Assembly (NCBI GenBank): GCA_000016765.1
Contig: CP000699.1
Location: 806,001 to 870,000 of the forward strand
Source of the DNA: Rhizorhabdus wittichii RW1
Lineage (GTDB): Bacteria > Pseudomonadota > Alphaproteobacteria > Sphingomonadales > Sphingomonadaceae
Length of the DNA: 64,000 bases
Direction: 5' to 3'
The notes beneath the pieces were generated by a model that was not told the origin of the DNA, did no database searches, and was given only the letters and a program-made list of their open reading frames with translations. Each line of letters starts with the position of its first letter. Within the stretch, counting starts at the first letter, position 1. The position numbers were made by a program, and so were the translations under genes. This document shows, one piece after another, positions 8,956-17,048 of the stretch.

Positions 8956-9092
8956 AAATCCTCCCCATCGCAGATGGGGAGGGGGACCATCCGAAGGATG
9001 GTGGAGGGGTTTGGCGCGCAGCGCCAGCTTCGCTGTCGCACCCCTCCACCGCCTTCGGCGGTCCCCCTCCCCATCTGCGATGGGGAGGATTT
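8956..9092. repeat. Large palindromic intergenic repeat, family B
   Basis: The outer arms read AAATCCTCCCCATCGCAGAT and its complement at 9073-9092. Inside is a second stem around CACCCCTCCACC / GGTGGAGGGG. The total of 137 bases lies between the convergent AraC and flavin oxidase genes, overlapping the latter's stop codon by two bases. It can fold as a transcription terminator for both. No second full copy is in the window. Confidence 0.85.
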
Positions 9093-10446
9093 AGAATATC
9101 CGGCCCCGGTTCAATATCCCCTTGGGATCGAGCGCCGCCCGGATCGTCCGCATCATCGCGATTTCCGCGGCGCTGCGGCTATGGCCGAGCCAGGCGCGCT
9201 TGAGGATGCCGATGCCGTGCTCGGCCGAGACCGATCCGCCGGCCGCGCGCACCGCGTCGTAGACGATCGCCTCCGCCACCGGCCGCTGCGCCTCCTCGGC
9301 CAGTTCGAGCGCGAGGTGGAGGTTGCCGTCGGCGATATGGCCGAAGCAGATCGGCCGGCTGCCCGGCACCTCACTGGCCAGCCGCGCGCGCAGTTCGGTG
9401 ACGAGGCCGCCGATCGCGCCGATCGGCGCGCTGACGTCGAACGGCTCGACGATCGCCATCGCCCCGACCAGCTCGCCGACCGCGTCGCGGAAGCGCCAGA
9501 AGCGCTGGTGGTCGCGCTCCGACCGGGCGACCAGCGCGTCGCGCACCGTGCCGTCGGCGAAGCTCTCCTCCAGCGCCGCCGCCAGCGCCTCGTCGTCGCC
9601 GCTCTCGGTCTCGACGAGGACGACCAGTTCGTGTGCCGCGTCGAACGGATAGCCCTGCCCGCTGGCGACGCAGGCGGCGCCGAAGAAATCGCTCCACATC
9701 AGCTCATAGGCCGAGAGCTGGCCCGGCATCGCCCGTTCGAGCCGCGCCAGCAGCCGCACCGCCGCGGCATAGTCGGCGACGGCGCAAAGCGCGGTCTGCC
9801 GTCCGATCGCGGGCGGGCGCAGCCGCAGCACCGCGCGGGTGACGATCCCCAGCGTCCCTTCCGATCCGATGAAGAATTGCTTCAGGTCGTAGCCGGTGTT
9901 GTTCTTCAGCATCGCGCCGAGCGACGAGATGATCGTCCCGTCGGCGAGCACCGCCTCCAGCCCCAGCACCTGGTCGCGCATCATGCCGTAGCGCAGCACC
10001 TGGGTGCCGCCGGCATTAGTCGCGATCATCCCGCCGATCGTGCAGCTTCCGCGCGCGCCGATGTCGACCGCCAGCCGCCAGCCTGCGTCGGCCGCCGCCT
10101 GCTGCGCCACCTCCAGCACGCAGCCCGCCCCGACCGTCATCAACCCGGCATCGCTGTCGATCGCCTCGATCGCGGCCATGCGTTCGAGCGACAGGATCAG
10201 CTCGCCGTCGCGCGGCAGGCCGCCGCGCGTCATGCCGGTGCGGCCGCCCTGGACGACGACCGGCTGGCCGGCGGCATGGCAATGCCGCAGCACCGCCGCG
10301 ACCTGCTCGACCCCGGCGGGGCGGACCAGCCCGACGGGTCGCCCCGCCGCGCCGCCGGTCTCGTCGTCGAGATAGCGGGGCTCGACCGCGTCGGGCCCGA
10401 AGGCGTTGCCGGCGCCGACGATGGCGGCGAGCGCGTCGATGGTCAT
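9091..10446 (-). CDS. FAD-linked oxidase, GlcD/D-2-hydroxyacid dehydrogenase family
   Basis: 451 residues. The N-terminal FAD_binding_4 (PCMH) domain is visible from residue 40 or so (VVVQGGRTGMTRGGLP; GARGSCTIGGMIATNAGGT). The C-terminal FAD-oxidase_C domain holds FGHIADGNLHLAL and ends with SAEHGIGILKRAWLG and LDPKGILNRGRIF. Family members oxidise 2-hydroxyacids such as D-lactate or glycolate, or 2-hydroxyglutarate. ATG 10446 overlaps the upstream stop (TGATG), showing translational coupling to the 3-hydroxyacyl-CoA-dehydrogenase-like gene; a TTG one codon earlier is less likely. It is the last gene of a three-gene operon. Substrate unknown; an aryl-lactate would fit the neighbourhood but is speculation. 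Confidence 0.85.
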   Translation of the reverse strand: MTIDALAAIVGAGNAFGPDAVEPRYLDDETGGAAGRPVGLVRPAGVEQVAAVLRHCHAAGQPVVVQGGRTGMTRGGLPRDGELILSLERMAAIEAIDSDAGLMTVGAGCVLEVAQQAAADAGWRLAVDIGARGSCTIGGMIATNAGGTQVLRYGMMRDQVLGLEAVLADGTIISSLGAMLKNNTGYDLKQFFIGSEGTLGIVTRAVLRLRPPAIGRQTALCAVADYAAAVRLLARLERAMPGQLSAYELMWSDFFGAACVASGQGYPFDAAHELVVLVETESGDDEALAAALEESFADGTVRDALVARSERDHQRFWRFRDAVGELVGAMAIVEPFDVSAPIGAIGGLVTELRARLASEVPGSRPICFGHIADGNLHLALELAEEAQRPVAEAIVYDAVRAAGGSVSAEHGIGILKRAWLGHSRSAAEIAMMRTIRAALDPKGILNRGRIF

Positions 10447-11444
10447 CAATCCTCGCTATCGGCGAATTTCGGCATCAGGCCGCGCTGGCGCAGCAGCGCG
10501 ACGAAATCGGCGAGCCGGCCGCTGCGATAGGCGCCGACGTCGACACCGTCATAGTCGTAGAAGCCCGCCCCGTCGCGCAGCCCCCGCCGCGCCTGCGCCA
10601 TGTTCTCGCCGATGATCGCGGGAGCGGCGAAGCGGCCGGCGTCGATTGTCTCCGACAGGAAGGCGCTGGCATGGTGGAGGATGTCGCCCCCGCCCCAGTC
10701 GATGAACTCGAGCAGGCCGAGCACCGCGAAGCGCAGCCCGAAACCGACCCGGATCGCGGTGTCGATATCCTCGGGCGAGGCGACGCCCTCCTCCGCCATC
10801 CGCGCGGCCTCGTTCATCGCCAGCGCCTGGATGCGCGGCACGATATAGCCGGGCGAGGTGCGGCAGGTGACGGGCACCTTGCCGATCGCGGTCAGTATCT
10901 CGCGGAGCCGCGCCAATATCTCGGGCGCGGTGTCGGCCGAGGGCGACACCTCGACCAGCGGCATCAGATAGGCGGGGTTGAGCCAGTGCGCGTTGAGGAA
11001 GCGGTGCGGCCCCCTGACCAGCGGCGCCAGCGTATCGGCGTCGATCGTCGAGGTGGTCGAGGCGATGATCGCGTCGTCGCGGGCATGCTGGCCGACGAAG
11101 GCGAAGCAGTCGCGCTTGGCGTCGACCGTCTCGGGAACGCCCTCGAACAGCAGGTCGCACGCCGCGATCGCCGCCGGGGCGGCCCCTCGATCGGCGAAGC
11201 TGACGCGGCCGAGCGCGGCGGCGACCGCGCCTTCGTCCATCGCGCCGACCGACTTCAGGAAGGCGAAATCCTGCCCGATCTCGCGCAACGCCTCGGCCGC
11301 GAGCCGTTCGGCGGCCTCGGCGTCGCGCGGCTTGACGTCGATCAGGACGACCGCATGGCCGGCCAGCGCGAAGGCGACGGCGATGCCGCGCCCCATCCGC
11401 CCCGCGCCGACCGCGCCGATCCTGAGCGGCTCAGATGCCGTCAT
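10446..11444 (-). CDS. 3-hydroxyacyl-CoA dehydrogenase-family NAD-binding protein
   Basis: 332 residues with an N-terminal Rossmann fold (GAVGAGRMGRGIAV, residues 10-23) and a 3HCDH C-terminal domain (FGLRFAVLGLLEFIDWGG). The catalytic His region reads FLNAHWLNPAYLMPLVEV, in place of the HFFNP of true fatty-acid enzymes. This places it nearer the L-gulonate/carnitine 3-dehydrogenase or hydroxybutyryl-CoA dehydrogenase side branch, so the substrate may be a small hydroxyacid. It overlaps the opine-dehydrogenase-like gene upstream by 14 bases and the flavin oxidase downstream by one. It is not the paaH enzyme, which is at 25110. Confidence 0.75.
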   Translation of the reverse strand: MTASEPLRIGAVGAGRMGRGIAVAFALAGHAVVLIDVKPRDAEAAERLAAEALREIGQDFAFLKSVGAMDEGAVAAALGRVSFADRGAAPAAIAACDLLFEGVPETVDAKRDCFAFVGQHARDDAIIASTTSTIDADTLAPLVRGPHRFLNAHWLNPAYLMPLVEVSPSADTAPEILARLREILTAIGKVPVTCRTSPGYIVPRIQALAMNEAARMAEEGVASPEDIDTAIRVGFGLRFAVLGLLEFIDWGGGDILHHASAFLSETIDAGRFAAPAIIGENMAQARRGLRDGAGFYDYDGVDVGAYRSGRLADFVALLRQRGLMPKFADSED

Positions 11445-12513
11445 GCAGGAAATCCTTCATCGCGTTGCGGTCGAGCGTGTCGAGCCCGAGGCTTTCGAGC
11501 GTGCGGCCGGCGGCATAGAGGTCCTCGCCGGTGATCGCCGACGCCATGGCGAGCAGGCCGGAGGCGACCGGGGTCTCGACGCCCAGCCAGCGGCCGATCG
11601 ACACCAGCATCGACAGGCCGAGCGCGGTATCCTCGCGCATGTAGCGATGCGTCTTGAGATCGATCTTCTCGCGCCAGTCGCCGCTGTCGGTCAGCTTCTC
11701 GTGCGCGGCGTTGCCGTACATCCATTCGTCGCCGTCGAGGGTGTAGTGATCGGCGAGCGGGAAGTGCGGCGCGCGATAGCCGAGCGCCTCGCGCAGCACG
11801 ATCCGCTCATTGTCGAGCGCGGTGGTGACGGCGCGGATCGACGGCTGGGTGCCTTCGTTGTGGATGTCCCAGGCCGGGAAATATTCGAGCGGCCCGGCAT
11901 TCATCAGGATCAGCGGCGGGTGGATGATCGGCCCGGCGTTCATCAGCCCGCCCGACAGCCCGTCCTCGATCCGCTCGATCGCCGGATAGACCTGTTCGAG
12001 CAGCCCGAAGGCATGGTCGGCGTTGCGCGCCGGGAACACGCCGGTCGGCAGGCGGGTGGCATAGGCGCTGACGACGATCTCGGCCGGACCGTGCTTGCGC
12101 ACCAGATAGGGCAAGGTGCCGGTCTCGGCGAAGCTGACGTCGGCGCTGTTGCCGGCCGCGCGCGCCGCCTGCGCGAACAGGATCGAGCCGAGGGTGCCCG
12201 GCGGCAGGAAGGCGACCTGCCCGTCACGCCAATAAGGCGCGCAGGCGACGGCCAGGTCCGCATGGGTGTCGGCCGGCAGCGGGATCACGACGACCTCGGC
12301 CGAGGTGATCGCCTCCTCCAGCGACAGCGTCGGGTGCGCGATCGCGACCTCGCGGTCGCCCCTGGAGTCGCGGATGCGGATGCCGCGCTTCTCCAGCACC
12401 GGCGCGAACGCCTCGGCGCCGCGGCGCCAGAACCAGACCTCATGGCCCTTCTCGCTCAGTTCAACCGCCGCCGCGTAGCAGCCATGTCCCCCGCCCAATA
12501 CCGCGACACGCAT
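11431..12513 (-). CDS. NAD/NADP octopine/nopaline dehydrogenase-family protein
   Basis: 360 residues from ATG 12513, where the Rossmann motif begins immediately (MRVAVLGGGHG) and GGGAG lies 9 bases upstream; an ATG 12 codons earlier is unlikely. The C-terminal half matches the Octopine_DH domain, with the His-containing GPIIHPPLILMNAGPLEYF and the N-rich loop around GDEWMYGNAAHEKL. Known members join or split an amino acid and a 2-oxoacid by NAD(P)H-dependent reductive condensation. Here it is the first gene of an operon with a 3-hydroxyacyl-CoA-dehydrogenase-like protein and a 2-hydroxyacid oxidase, facing an MFS transporter. This suggests catabolism of an imported opine-like or hydroxyacid compound. 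Inference only. Confidence 0.75.
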   Translation of the reverse strand: MRVAVLGGGHGCYAAAVELSEKGHEVWFWRRGAEAFAPVLEKRGIRIRDSRGDREVAIAHPTLSLEEAITSAEVVVIPLPADTHADLAVACAPYWRDGQVAFLPPGTLGSILFAQAARAAGNSADVSFAETGTLPYLVRKHGPAEIVVSAYATRLPTGVFPARNADHAFGLLEQVYPAIERIEDGLSGGLMNAGPIIHPPLILMNAGPLEYFPAWDIHNEGTQPSIRAVTTALDNERIVLREALGYRAPHFPLADHYTLDGDEWMYGNAAHEKLTDSGDWREKIDLKTHRYMREDTALGLSMLVSIGRWLGVETPVASGLLAMASAITGEDLYAAGRTLESLGLDTLDRNAMKDFLHDGI

Positions 12514-12693
12514 TCCCGAATTCTCCCATGGATCGATGTCTGCGAGCATTTGTGCCGGACACGGCCGCCGCCACTATACGCTATCGGCAGGGTTGATCCG
12601 CAATCTGCAGCAATGTCGCGATGCCCTTTCCGGCGAGGATTGACAGGCAATGGCGCGCCGGGCCCTCATCGCCGCACGGATGGCCTATCTTTA

Positions 12694-12717
12694 TTGCCAT
12701 TTCACGTGACATATAAT
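12694..12717. promoter_or_regulatory. Operator-like site and -10 upstream of the MFS gene, shared with iacA
   Basis: The sequence TTGCC-A-TTTCA-C-GTGA-C-AT is followed directly by TATAAT (12712-12717). It contains the palindrome TCACGTGA. Nearly the same string lies upstream of iacA at 14123-14146. It is in the 251-bp divergent gap between the opine-dehydrogenase-like operon and the MFS gene, so one regulator, probably one of the two MarR proteins nearby, may control all of them. Confidence 0.45.
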
Positions 12718-12764
12718 CCACCCACCCGCGGAGTCGAACCGGGCGGACAGCGAGGAGCCAGCGG

Positions 12765-14078
12765 ATGCAGCCGGACGAACGACGGGGATGGTATGTCGTC
12801 ATCCTGTGCATGACGGCCTATATCTTCTCGTTCATCGACCGGCAGATCCTCGCCCTGCTGATCGCCCCGATCCAGGCCGACCTCGGCATCACCGACACCC
12901 AGTTCGGCCTGCTCCACGGCCTCGCCTTCTCGCTGTTCTACGCGACGATGGGCATTCCGGTCGCCAGCCTGTCGGACCGCGCCTCGCGCCCGCTGATCAT
13001 CGCGATCGGCGTCGCCTTCTGGAGCGCGGCGACGATGGCCTGCGGGCTGGCGCGCAGCTTCCTGTCGCTGTTCCTCGCGCGGATCTGCGTCGGCGCAGGC
13101 GAGGCGGCGCTGTCGCCCGCCACCTATTCGCTGATCAGCAACCTCTTCCCGCGCGAGAAGCTGGGTCGCGCGGTCGCGGTCTATTCGCTCGGCTCCTTCC
13201 TCGGATCGGGCATCGCCTTCCTCGCCGGCGGCGCGGTGATCGCGATGGTCAGCGGCAGCGACGGCATCACCCTCGCCGGCATCGCCTTCCGGCCATGGCA
13301 CCTCGCCTTCCTGATCGTCGGCGCGCCGGGCGTGCTGCTCGCGGCGATCATCTTCCTGACGGTCCGCGAGCCGCTGCCGCCCGCCGCCCGCGCGGGCGCA
13401 GCCGACCATCCCTCGCTGAAGGCGGTGCTCGCCTTCCTGGCGCGCGAGCGGGCGATCTTCGTGCCGCACATGCTGGGCTATACCTTCGCGGCGATGGCGC
13501 TGTTCTCGCTGCTCGGCTGGTCGCCCGCCTATCTGATGCGCGTCCATGGCGTCGATCCCGCCGCCTCGGGGCTATGGCTGGGCGTCGTCACCGTCGTCGC
13601 GGGCGGCGGCGGCGTGCTCGCCAGCGGCTGGATCATGGATCGGCTCGCCAGCCGCGGCGTCGCGGATTCGCCGTTCCGCACCGGCATCATCGGGGCGCTG
13701 GGGACGATGCTGCCCGCCGCCGCCCTGCCCTTCGCGCCGTCCTTCGGGGCGGGGATGGCGCTGCTCGCGGTCGCGCTGTTCTTCGCCTCCTTCCCGATGC
13801 CGCCGTCGACCGCCGTCATGCAGATCGTCGCGCCGGCCGCGATGCGGTCGCGGGTCGCGGCGATCTTCCTGTGCAGCAATTCGCTGATCGGCCTGACGCT
13901 CGGATCGCTGCTGGTCGGCCTGCTCAACGACCATGTGTTCGCCGGCAAGGCGGCGGTCGGCAGCTCGCTCGGCATCGTCGTCGCGGGCGCCTCGATCGTC
14001 GCGGCGGGGTTGCTGGCGTTCGGATGCCGGCCCTATGCGGATACGCTCGCGCACCGGCCGGCCCATGGCGCGGCCTGA
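12765..14078 (+). CDS. Major facilitator superfamily transporter
   Basis: 437 residues with about twelve hydrophobic segments. The MFS loop 2-3 signature is present as ASLSDRASRPLIIAIG, and the central loop (REPLPPAARAGA) splits two six-helix halves. It lies in the inner membrane. ATG is preceded by GAGGAG seven bases upstream. The promoter region carries a site almost identical to one before iacA, so the likeliest cargo is an indole-3-acetate-like acid. The divergent opine-dehydrogenase operon is the other candidate partner. MFS permeases are known companions of iac loci (iacT-type), but no sequence feature here fixes the substrate. Confidence 0.85.
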   Translation: MQPDERRGWYVVILCMTAYIFSFIDRQILALLIAPIQADLGITDTQFGLLHGLAFSLFYATMGIPVASLSDRASRPLIIAIGVAFWSAATMACGLARSFLSLFLARICVGAGEAALSPATYSLISNLFPREKLGRAVAVYSLGSFLGSGIAFLAGGAVIAMVSGSDGITLAGIAFRPWHLAFLIVGAPGVLLAAIIFLTVREPLPPAARAGAADHPSLKAVLAFLARERAIFVPHMLGYTFAAMALFSLLGWSPAYLMRVHGVDPAASGLWLGVVTVVAGGGGVLASGWIMDRLASRGVADSPFRTGIIGALGTMLPAAALPFAPSFGAGMALLAVALFFASFPMPPSTAVMQIVAPAAMRSRVAAIFLCSNSLIGLTLGSLLVGLLNDHVFAGKAAVGSSLGIVVAGASIVAAGLLAFGCRPYADTLAHRPAHGAA

Positions 14079-14122
14079 CCGGAATGCGGACGTTTCCTCT
14101 TCCGGGAGGCCGTATAAATTAG

Positions 14123-14146
14123 TTGCCTTTTCAAGTGATATGTTTA
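14123..14146. promoter_or_regulatory. Operator-like site upstream of iacA, twin of the MFS site
   Basis: TTGCC-T-TTTCA-A-GTGA-T-AT matches the site at 12694-12717 at all but three of its first 18 bases. It lies 44 bases before the iacA start codon. A MarR-family regulator is encoded at the end of the iacA-iacB-iacE transcript, and auxin-catabolic loci are known to be controlled by MarR proteins. Assignment to that protein is inference. Confidence 0.45.
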
Positions 14147-14189
14147 GCATTGGTGGGAAGGAGAATCCCACCAGCCAGGAGCACGCGGC

Positions 14190-15350
14190 ATGGACGCCAA
14201 GGAGCAAGTGAAGCCCGAACCGAGCGACCGGACGGCCGCGCTGGAGACGCTGCTGTCGGCGGCGCGCGCGCGCCGCGACGAGTTCAGCGCCAACCAGCAG
14301 ATCAGCGCCGACGTCGTCGAGATGATGAAGGCGGCCGGCGTCTATCGCGCGATGGTCGCCAAGCGCTTCGGCGGCGACGAGAAATCGCCCGCCGAGTTCC
14401 TGCGCCTGATCGAGACGATCTCGCAGGCCGACGGATCGGCCGGCTGGGTCGCCAGCTTCGGCTTCTCGGCGGTCTATCTCTCGGCGCTGCCGATCGAGAC
14501 GCTCGAGGCGATGTACGCCAACGGCCCCGACGTGGTGTTCGCGGGCGGCATCTTCCCGCCGCAGAAGGCGGTGCCGGTCGACGGCGGGCTCGAAGTGTCG
14601 GGCCGCTGGAGCTGGGGCAGCGGCTGCACCGGCGCCGAGGTCATCGGCGTCGGCATCAAGGTCGAGGGCGGCGGATCGAACGGCGGCCTACCGCTGATCG
14701 CGGTGACCCCGGCGAAGAACGTCCAGATCGTCCCCAACTGGGACGTCATCGGCATGCGCGGCACCGGCAGCCATGACATGGTGCTCGACAAGGTCGTCGT
14801 GCCCGAGGCGTGGACCTTCGTACGCGGCGGCAAGTCGAGCCTCGACACCCCGCTCTATCGCTATCCGTCGATGCCGCTCGCGGCGCAGGTTCTGGCGGTG
14901 GTCGGCCTCGGCATCGCGCGCAGCGCGCTCGACCAGATGATCGCCCTGGCCGGCGGGCGGACCTCGATCACCGGCCAGCCGACCCTGGCCGACCGTCCCT
15001 ATGTCCAGACCGACATCGCCAAGGCGGAGGCGGCGCTGCGATCGGCCCGCGCCTTCTTCTACGAGATCACGGAAGAAGCCTATGCGACGCTGGTCGCGGG
15101 CGACGAGCTGAGCGTCGAGACCCGCGCCCTGCTCCGCCTCGCCTCGACCAACGCGGCGCGCGTCGGCGCCGACATCACGCTCGACATCTACCGCATGGCC
15201 GGCACGACCGGCGTCTTCGCCAATCACTGGATCGCGCATCTGATGCAGGATGCGCAGGTCATCCCGCAGCATGCCTTCCTCGCCGATACCACCTGGCAGA
15301 ATGCCGGCAAGGTGCTGCTGGGTCTCGAATCCCCTCCCGGATATCCCTGA
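14190..15350 (+). CDS. iacA: IacA-like flavin-dependent monooxygenase (acyl-CoA dehydrogenase fold)
   Basis: 386 residues of the acyl-CoA dehydrogenase fold, group D flavin monooxygenases (HsaA, HpaB-type, IacA). Visible are WVASFGFSAVYLSALP in the helical N-domain, SGRWSWGSGCTGAEV and GMRGTGSHDMVLDKVVVPE in the beta domain, and YRMAGTTGVFANHWIAHLMQDAQV near the C-terminus. In Pseudomonas putida 1290, IacA starts indole-3-acetic acid breakdown by oxidising the indole ring. Such enzymes need reduced flavin from a separate reductase, which is not encoded here. ATG has AGGAG eight bases upstream. It is the first gene of the iacA-iacB-iacE-marR transcript, downstream of an operator shared with the MFS gene. 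The iac assignment rests on the whole neighbourhood. Confidence 0.8.
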   Translation: MDAKEQVKPEPSDRTAALETLLSAARARRDEFSANQQISADVVEMMKAAGVYRAMVAKRFGGDEKSPAEFLRLIETISQADGSAGWVASFGFSAVYLSALPIETLEAMYANGPDVVFAGGIFPPQKAVPVDGGLEVSGRWSWGSGCTGAEVIGVGIKVEGGGSNGGLPLIAVTPAKNVQIVPNWDVIGMRGTGSHDMVLDKVVVPEAWTFVRGGKSSLDTPLYRYPSMPLAAQVLAVVGLGIARSALDQMIALAGGRTSITGQPTLADRPYVQTDIAKAEAALRSARAFFYEITEEAYATLVAGDELSVETRALLRLASTNAARVGADITLDIYRMAGTTGVFANHWIAHLMQDAQVIPQHAFLADTTWQNAGKVLLGLESPPGYP

Positions 15351-15368
15351 ACTGGAAAGGACGACTTC

Positions 15369-15728
15369 ATGACCACCGAGAAACAGCGTCTTCGCGTCCT
15401 CTTCTGCGGCGCGGTGCTGCAGAATTTCTTCGATCTTCCCGCCAACGACATCGGCAAGGTGTGGGCGGCGACCGGCGAGATGCTGAAGGGCATCCGCGAC
15501 CTGCCCGGCGTCGAGATCCTCGGCACCATCGACGACGACCAGACGATGGTCGGCACCTCGCCGACCGGCTGGCCGTGGACCTTCTACATCCTCGCCGAGG
15601 TTCCCGATCGCGAGACCGCCGTCGCCGCGTGCAACCTGTTCCGCACCATCGAGGTCGGCGAATATCGCCTGTGGAAGTATATGCGGGTCGAGGCGCGGAT
15701 CGGCCGTGAGCTGGTGATCCCGGCATGA
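15369..15728 (+). CDS. iacB: IacB-like small protein
   Basis: 119 residues, soluble, with no signal peptide. It resembles the small conserved protein IacB that follows IacA in indole-3-acetate clusters: an alpha/beta-looking chain with aromatic-rich segments (GWPWTFYILAEVPD; GEYRLWKYMRVEARIG). Its fold suggests a ferredoxin-like small-molecule-binding or dimeric barrel protein; the biochemical role is not established. It lies 18 bases after iacA, with AAGGA seven bases before its ATG, and overlaps the next gene by 4 bases (ATGA), so it is co-translated with the SDR gene. Confidence 0.7.
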   Translation: MTTEKQRLRVLFCGAVLQNFFDLPANDIGKVWAATGEMLKGIRDLPGVEILGTIDDDQTMVGTSPTGWPWTFYILAEVPDRETAVAACNLFRTIEVGEYRLWKYMRVEARIGRELVIPA

Positions 15729-16480
15729 CGCAGGGCAACGGCGGCGACGTCGTCCTCGTCACCGGCGGCGCGAGCGGCCTGGGCGCGGCGATCGCGCGCG
15801 GGATGCACGAGCGCGGCTTCCGGGTCGGCATCGGCGATCTCGATGCCGCCGCCGCTTCGGCGCTGGCGGCCGAGCTCGACCCGAGCGGGGCGACCGCGAT
15901 CGGCATCGCCCTCGACGTGCGCGAGCAGGCCTCGTTCGAGGCGGCCCGCGACGCGCTGACGGCGCGCTGGGGATCCGTCGAAGGGCTGGTCAACAACGCC
16001 GCCGCCACCGCCGCCAGGCCGGTGCTCGACATCACCCCCGACGAGTTCGACGCGGTGATGGCGGTCAACGCGCGCGGCACCTTCGTCGGGTCGCAGGTGT
16101 TCGGCCGGGTGTTCAAGGCGCAGGGCTATGGCCGCATCGTCAACCTCGCCTCGCTCGCGGGGCAGAATGGCGGGACGGCGACGGGCGCGCATTATGCCGC
16201 GTCGAAGGGCGCGATCCTGACCCTGACCAAGGTGTTCGCGCGCGACCTCGCCGCCTTCGGCGTCACCGCCAACGCGATCGCGCCGGGGCCGCTCGATTCG
16301 CCGATGGTCCACCGCACCATCTCCGAAGAGGCGATGCCGCGCTTCCTGGAGAATATCCCGGTCCGCCAGCTCGGCACGCCCGCCTTCATCGCCGACATCG
16401 CCGCGCGCCTGTGCGCCCGCGACGCCGGCTTCGTGACCGGCGCCACCTGGGACATCAATGGCGGCCTCTTCATGCGCTGA
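15725..16480 (+). CDS. iacE: SDR-family oxidoreductase, probable IacE
   Basis: 251 residues. It has the classical short-chain dehydrogenase layout: the TGGASGLGAAIARG nucleotide loop, the LVNNAA structural motif, the catalytic Ser/Tyr/Lys region (NLASLAGQNG, then YAASK), and a C-terminal VTGATWDINGG. It uses NAD(P)(H). In iac loci IacE acts next to IacA on the oxindole intermediate. The gene overlaps iacB (ATGA) and precedes a MarR gene by 67 bases. The family call is firm; the iacE label depends on the position between iacB and the regulator. Confidence 0.75.
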   Translation: MTQGNGGDVVLVTGGASGLGAAIARGMHERGFRVGIGDLDAAAASALAAELDPSGATAIGIALDVREQASFEAARDALTARWGSVEGLVNNAAATAARPVLDITPDEFDAVMAVNARGTFVGSQVFGRVFKAQGYGRIVNLASLAGQNGGTATGAHYAASKGAILTLTKVFARDLAAFGVTANAIAPGPLDSPMVHRTISEEAMPRFLENIPVRQLGTPAFIADIAARLCARDAGFVTGATWDINGGLFMR

Positions 16481-16547
16481 GCCGCGCCGGCCCGCATCCG
16501 TGAAAACGAGCTTGCGCGGCCGGCAAAAGGGGGAGAGAGCGACGAGC

Positions 16548-17021
16548 ATGATGGACAACGCCCTGCGTGACAGCCCTCCCCCCGACGCGACCGGGTTCGA
16601 CCCGCACGACTGGCCGTTCTTCTGGATGACGCAGGCGGTGGGCCGCTATCTCCAGCGGCTGGAGACGGCGCTGAAGCGGGTCGAGCTCGACGTGTCGCGC
16701 TGGCGGGTGCTGATGTGCCTCAAGGAAGGCCAGGCGACGAGCGTGAGCGAGATCGCCGAACTGGCGATCGTCAAGCTGCCGACCATGACCAAGATCGTGC
16801 AGCGGATGCAGGCCGACGGCCTCGTTACCTGCGAGGCGCGGGCGTCGGACGGGCGAGTGACCGAGGTGTCGCTGACCGATCGCGGCCTCGCCGCGCGGCA
16901 GGAGGCCTGGACGATCGCCAACAAGCTCTACGTCCAAGCTTTCCGCACCATCGCGGACGACGACAAGCACCGCCTCAACCGGCTGGTGGAATCGATCTTC
17001 AACAATCTCAGCGAGTGGTGA
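16548..17021 (+). CDS. iacR: MarR-family transcriptional regulator (IacR-like)
   Basis: 157 residues; ATG 16548 or the adjacent ATG 16551 may start it, after a GGGGGAGAG tract. The winged helix is visible as SVSEIAELAIVKLPTMTKIVQRMQADGLV followed by the wing GRVTEVSLTDRG. The N-terminal WPFFWMTQAVGRYLQRLE helix is shared with the second MarR at 21543, so the two are paralogues. It is last in the iacA-iacB-iacE transcript. MarR repressors that respond to indole-3-acetate control known auxin-degradation loci, so it probably senses the pathway substrate and binds the 14123/12694 or 21444/21476 sites. Which MarR binds which site cannot be decided by reading. Confidence 0.8.
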   Translation: MMDNALRDSPPPDATGFDPHDWPFFWMTQAVGRYLQRLETALKRVELDVSRWRVLMCLKEGQATSVSEIAELAIVKLPTMTKIVQRMQADGLVTCEARASDGRVTEVSLTDRGLAARQEAWTIANKLYVQAFRTIADDDKHRLNRLVESIFNNLSEW

Positions 17022-17026
17022 TCACT

Positions 17027-17048
17027 CCCCGGGGCGTCAGCCCCGGGG
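17027..17048. terminator. Bidirectional hairpin between marR and the hydratase gene
   Basis: CCCCGGGGC, four bases, then GCCCCGGGG form a perfect 9-bp GC stem between two convergent genes. It overlaps the hydratase stop codon (17037-17039). There is no T-run, so it is either an intrinsic terminator of weak type or a transcript-end stabiliser. Confidence 0.6.

Noticed and set aside
10446-11444. This gene as paaH
   Set aside because: It lacks the HFFNP catalytic motif and the doubled C-terminal domain; the gene at 25110 is the true paaH.
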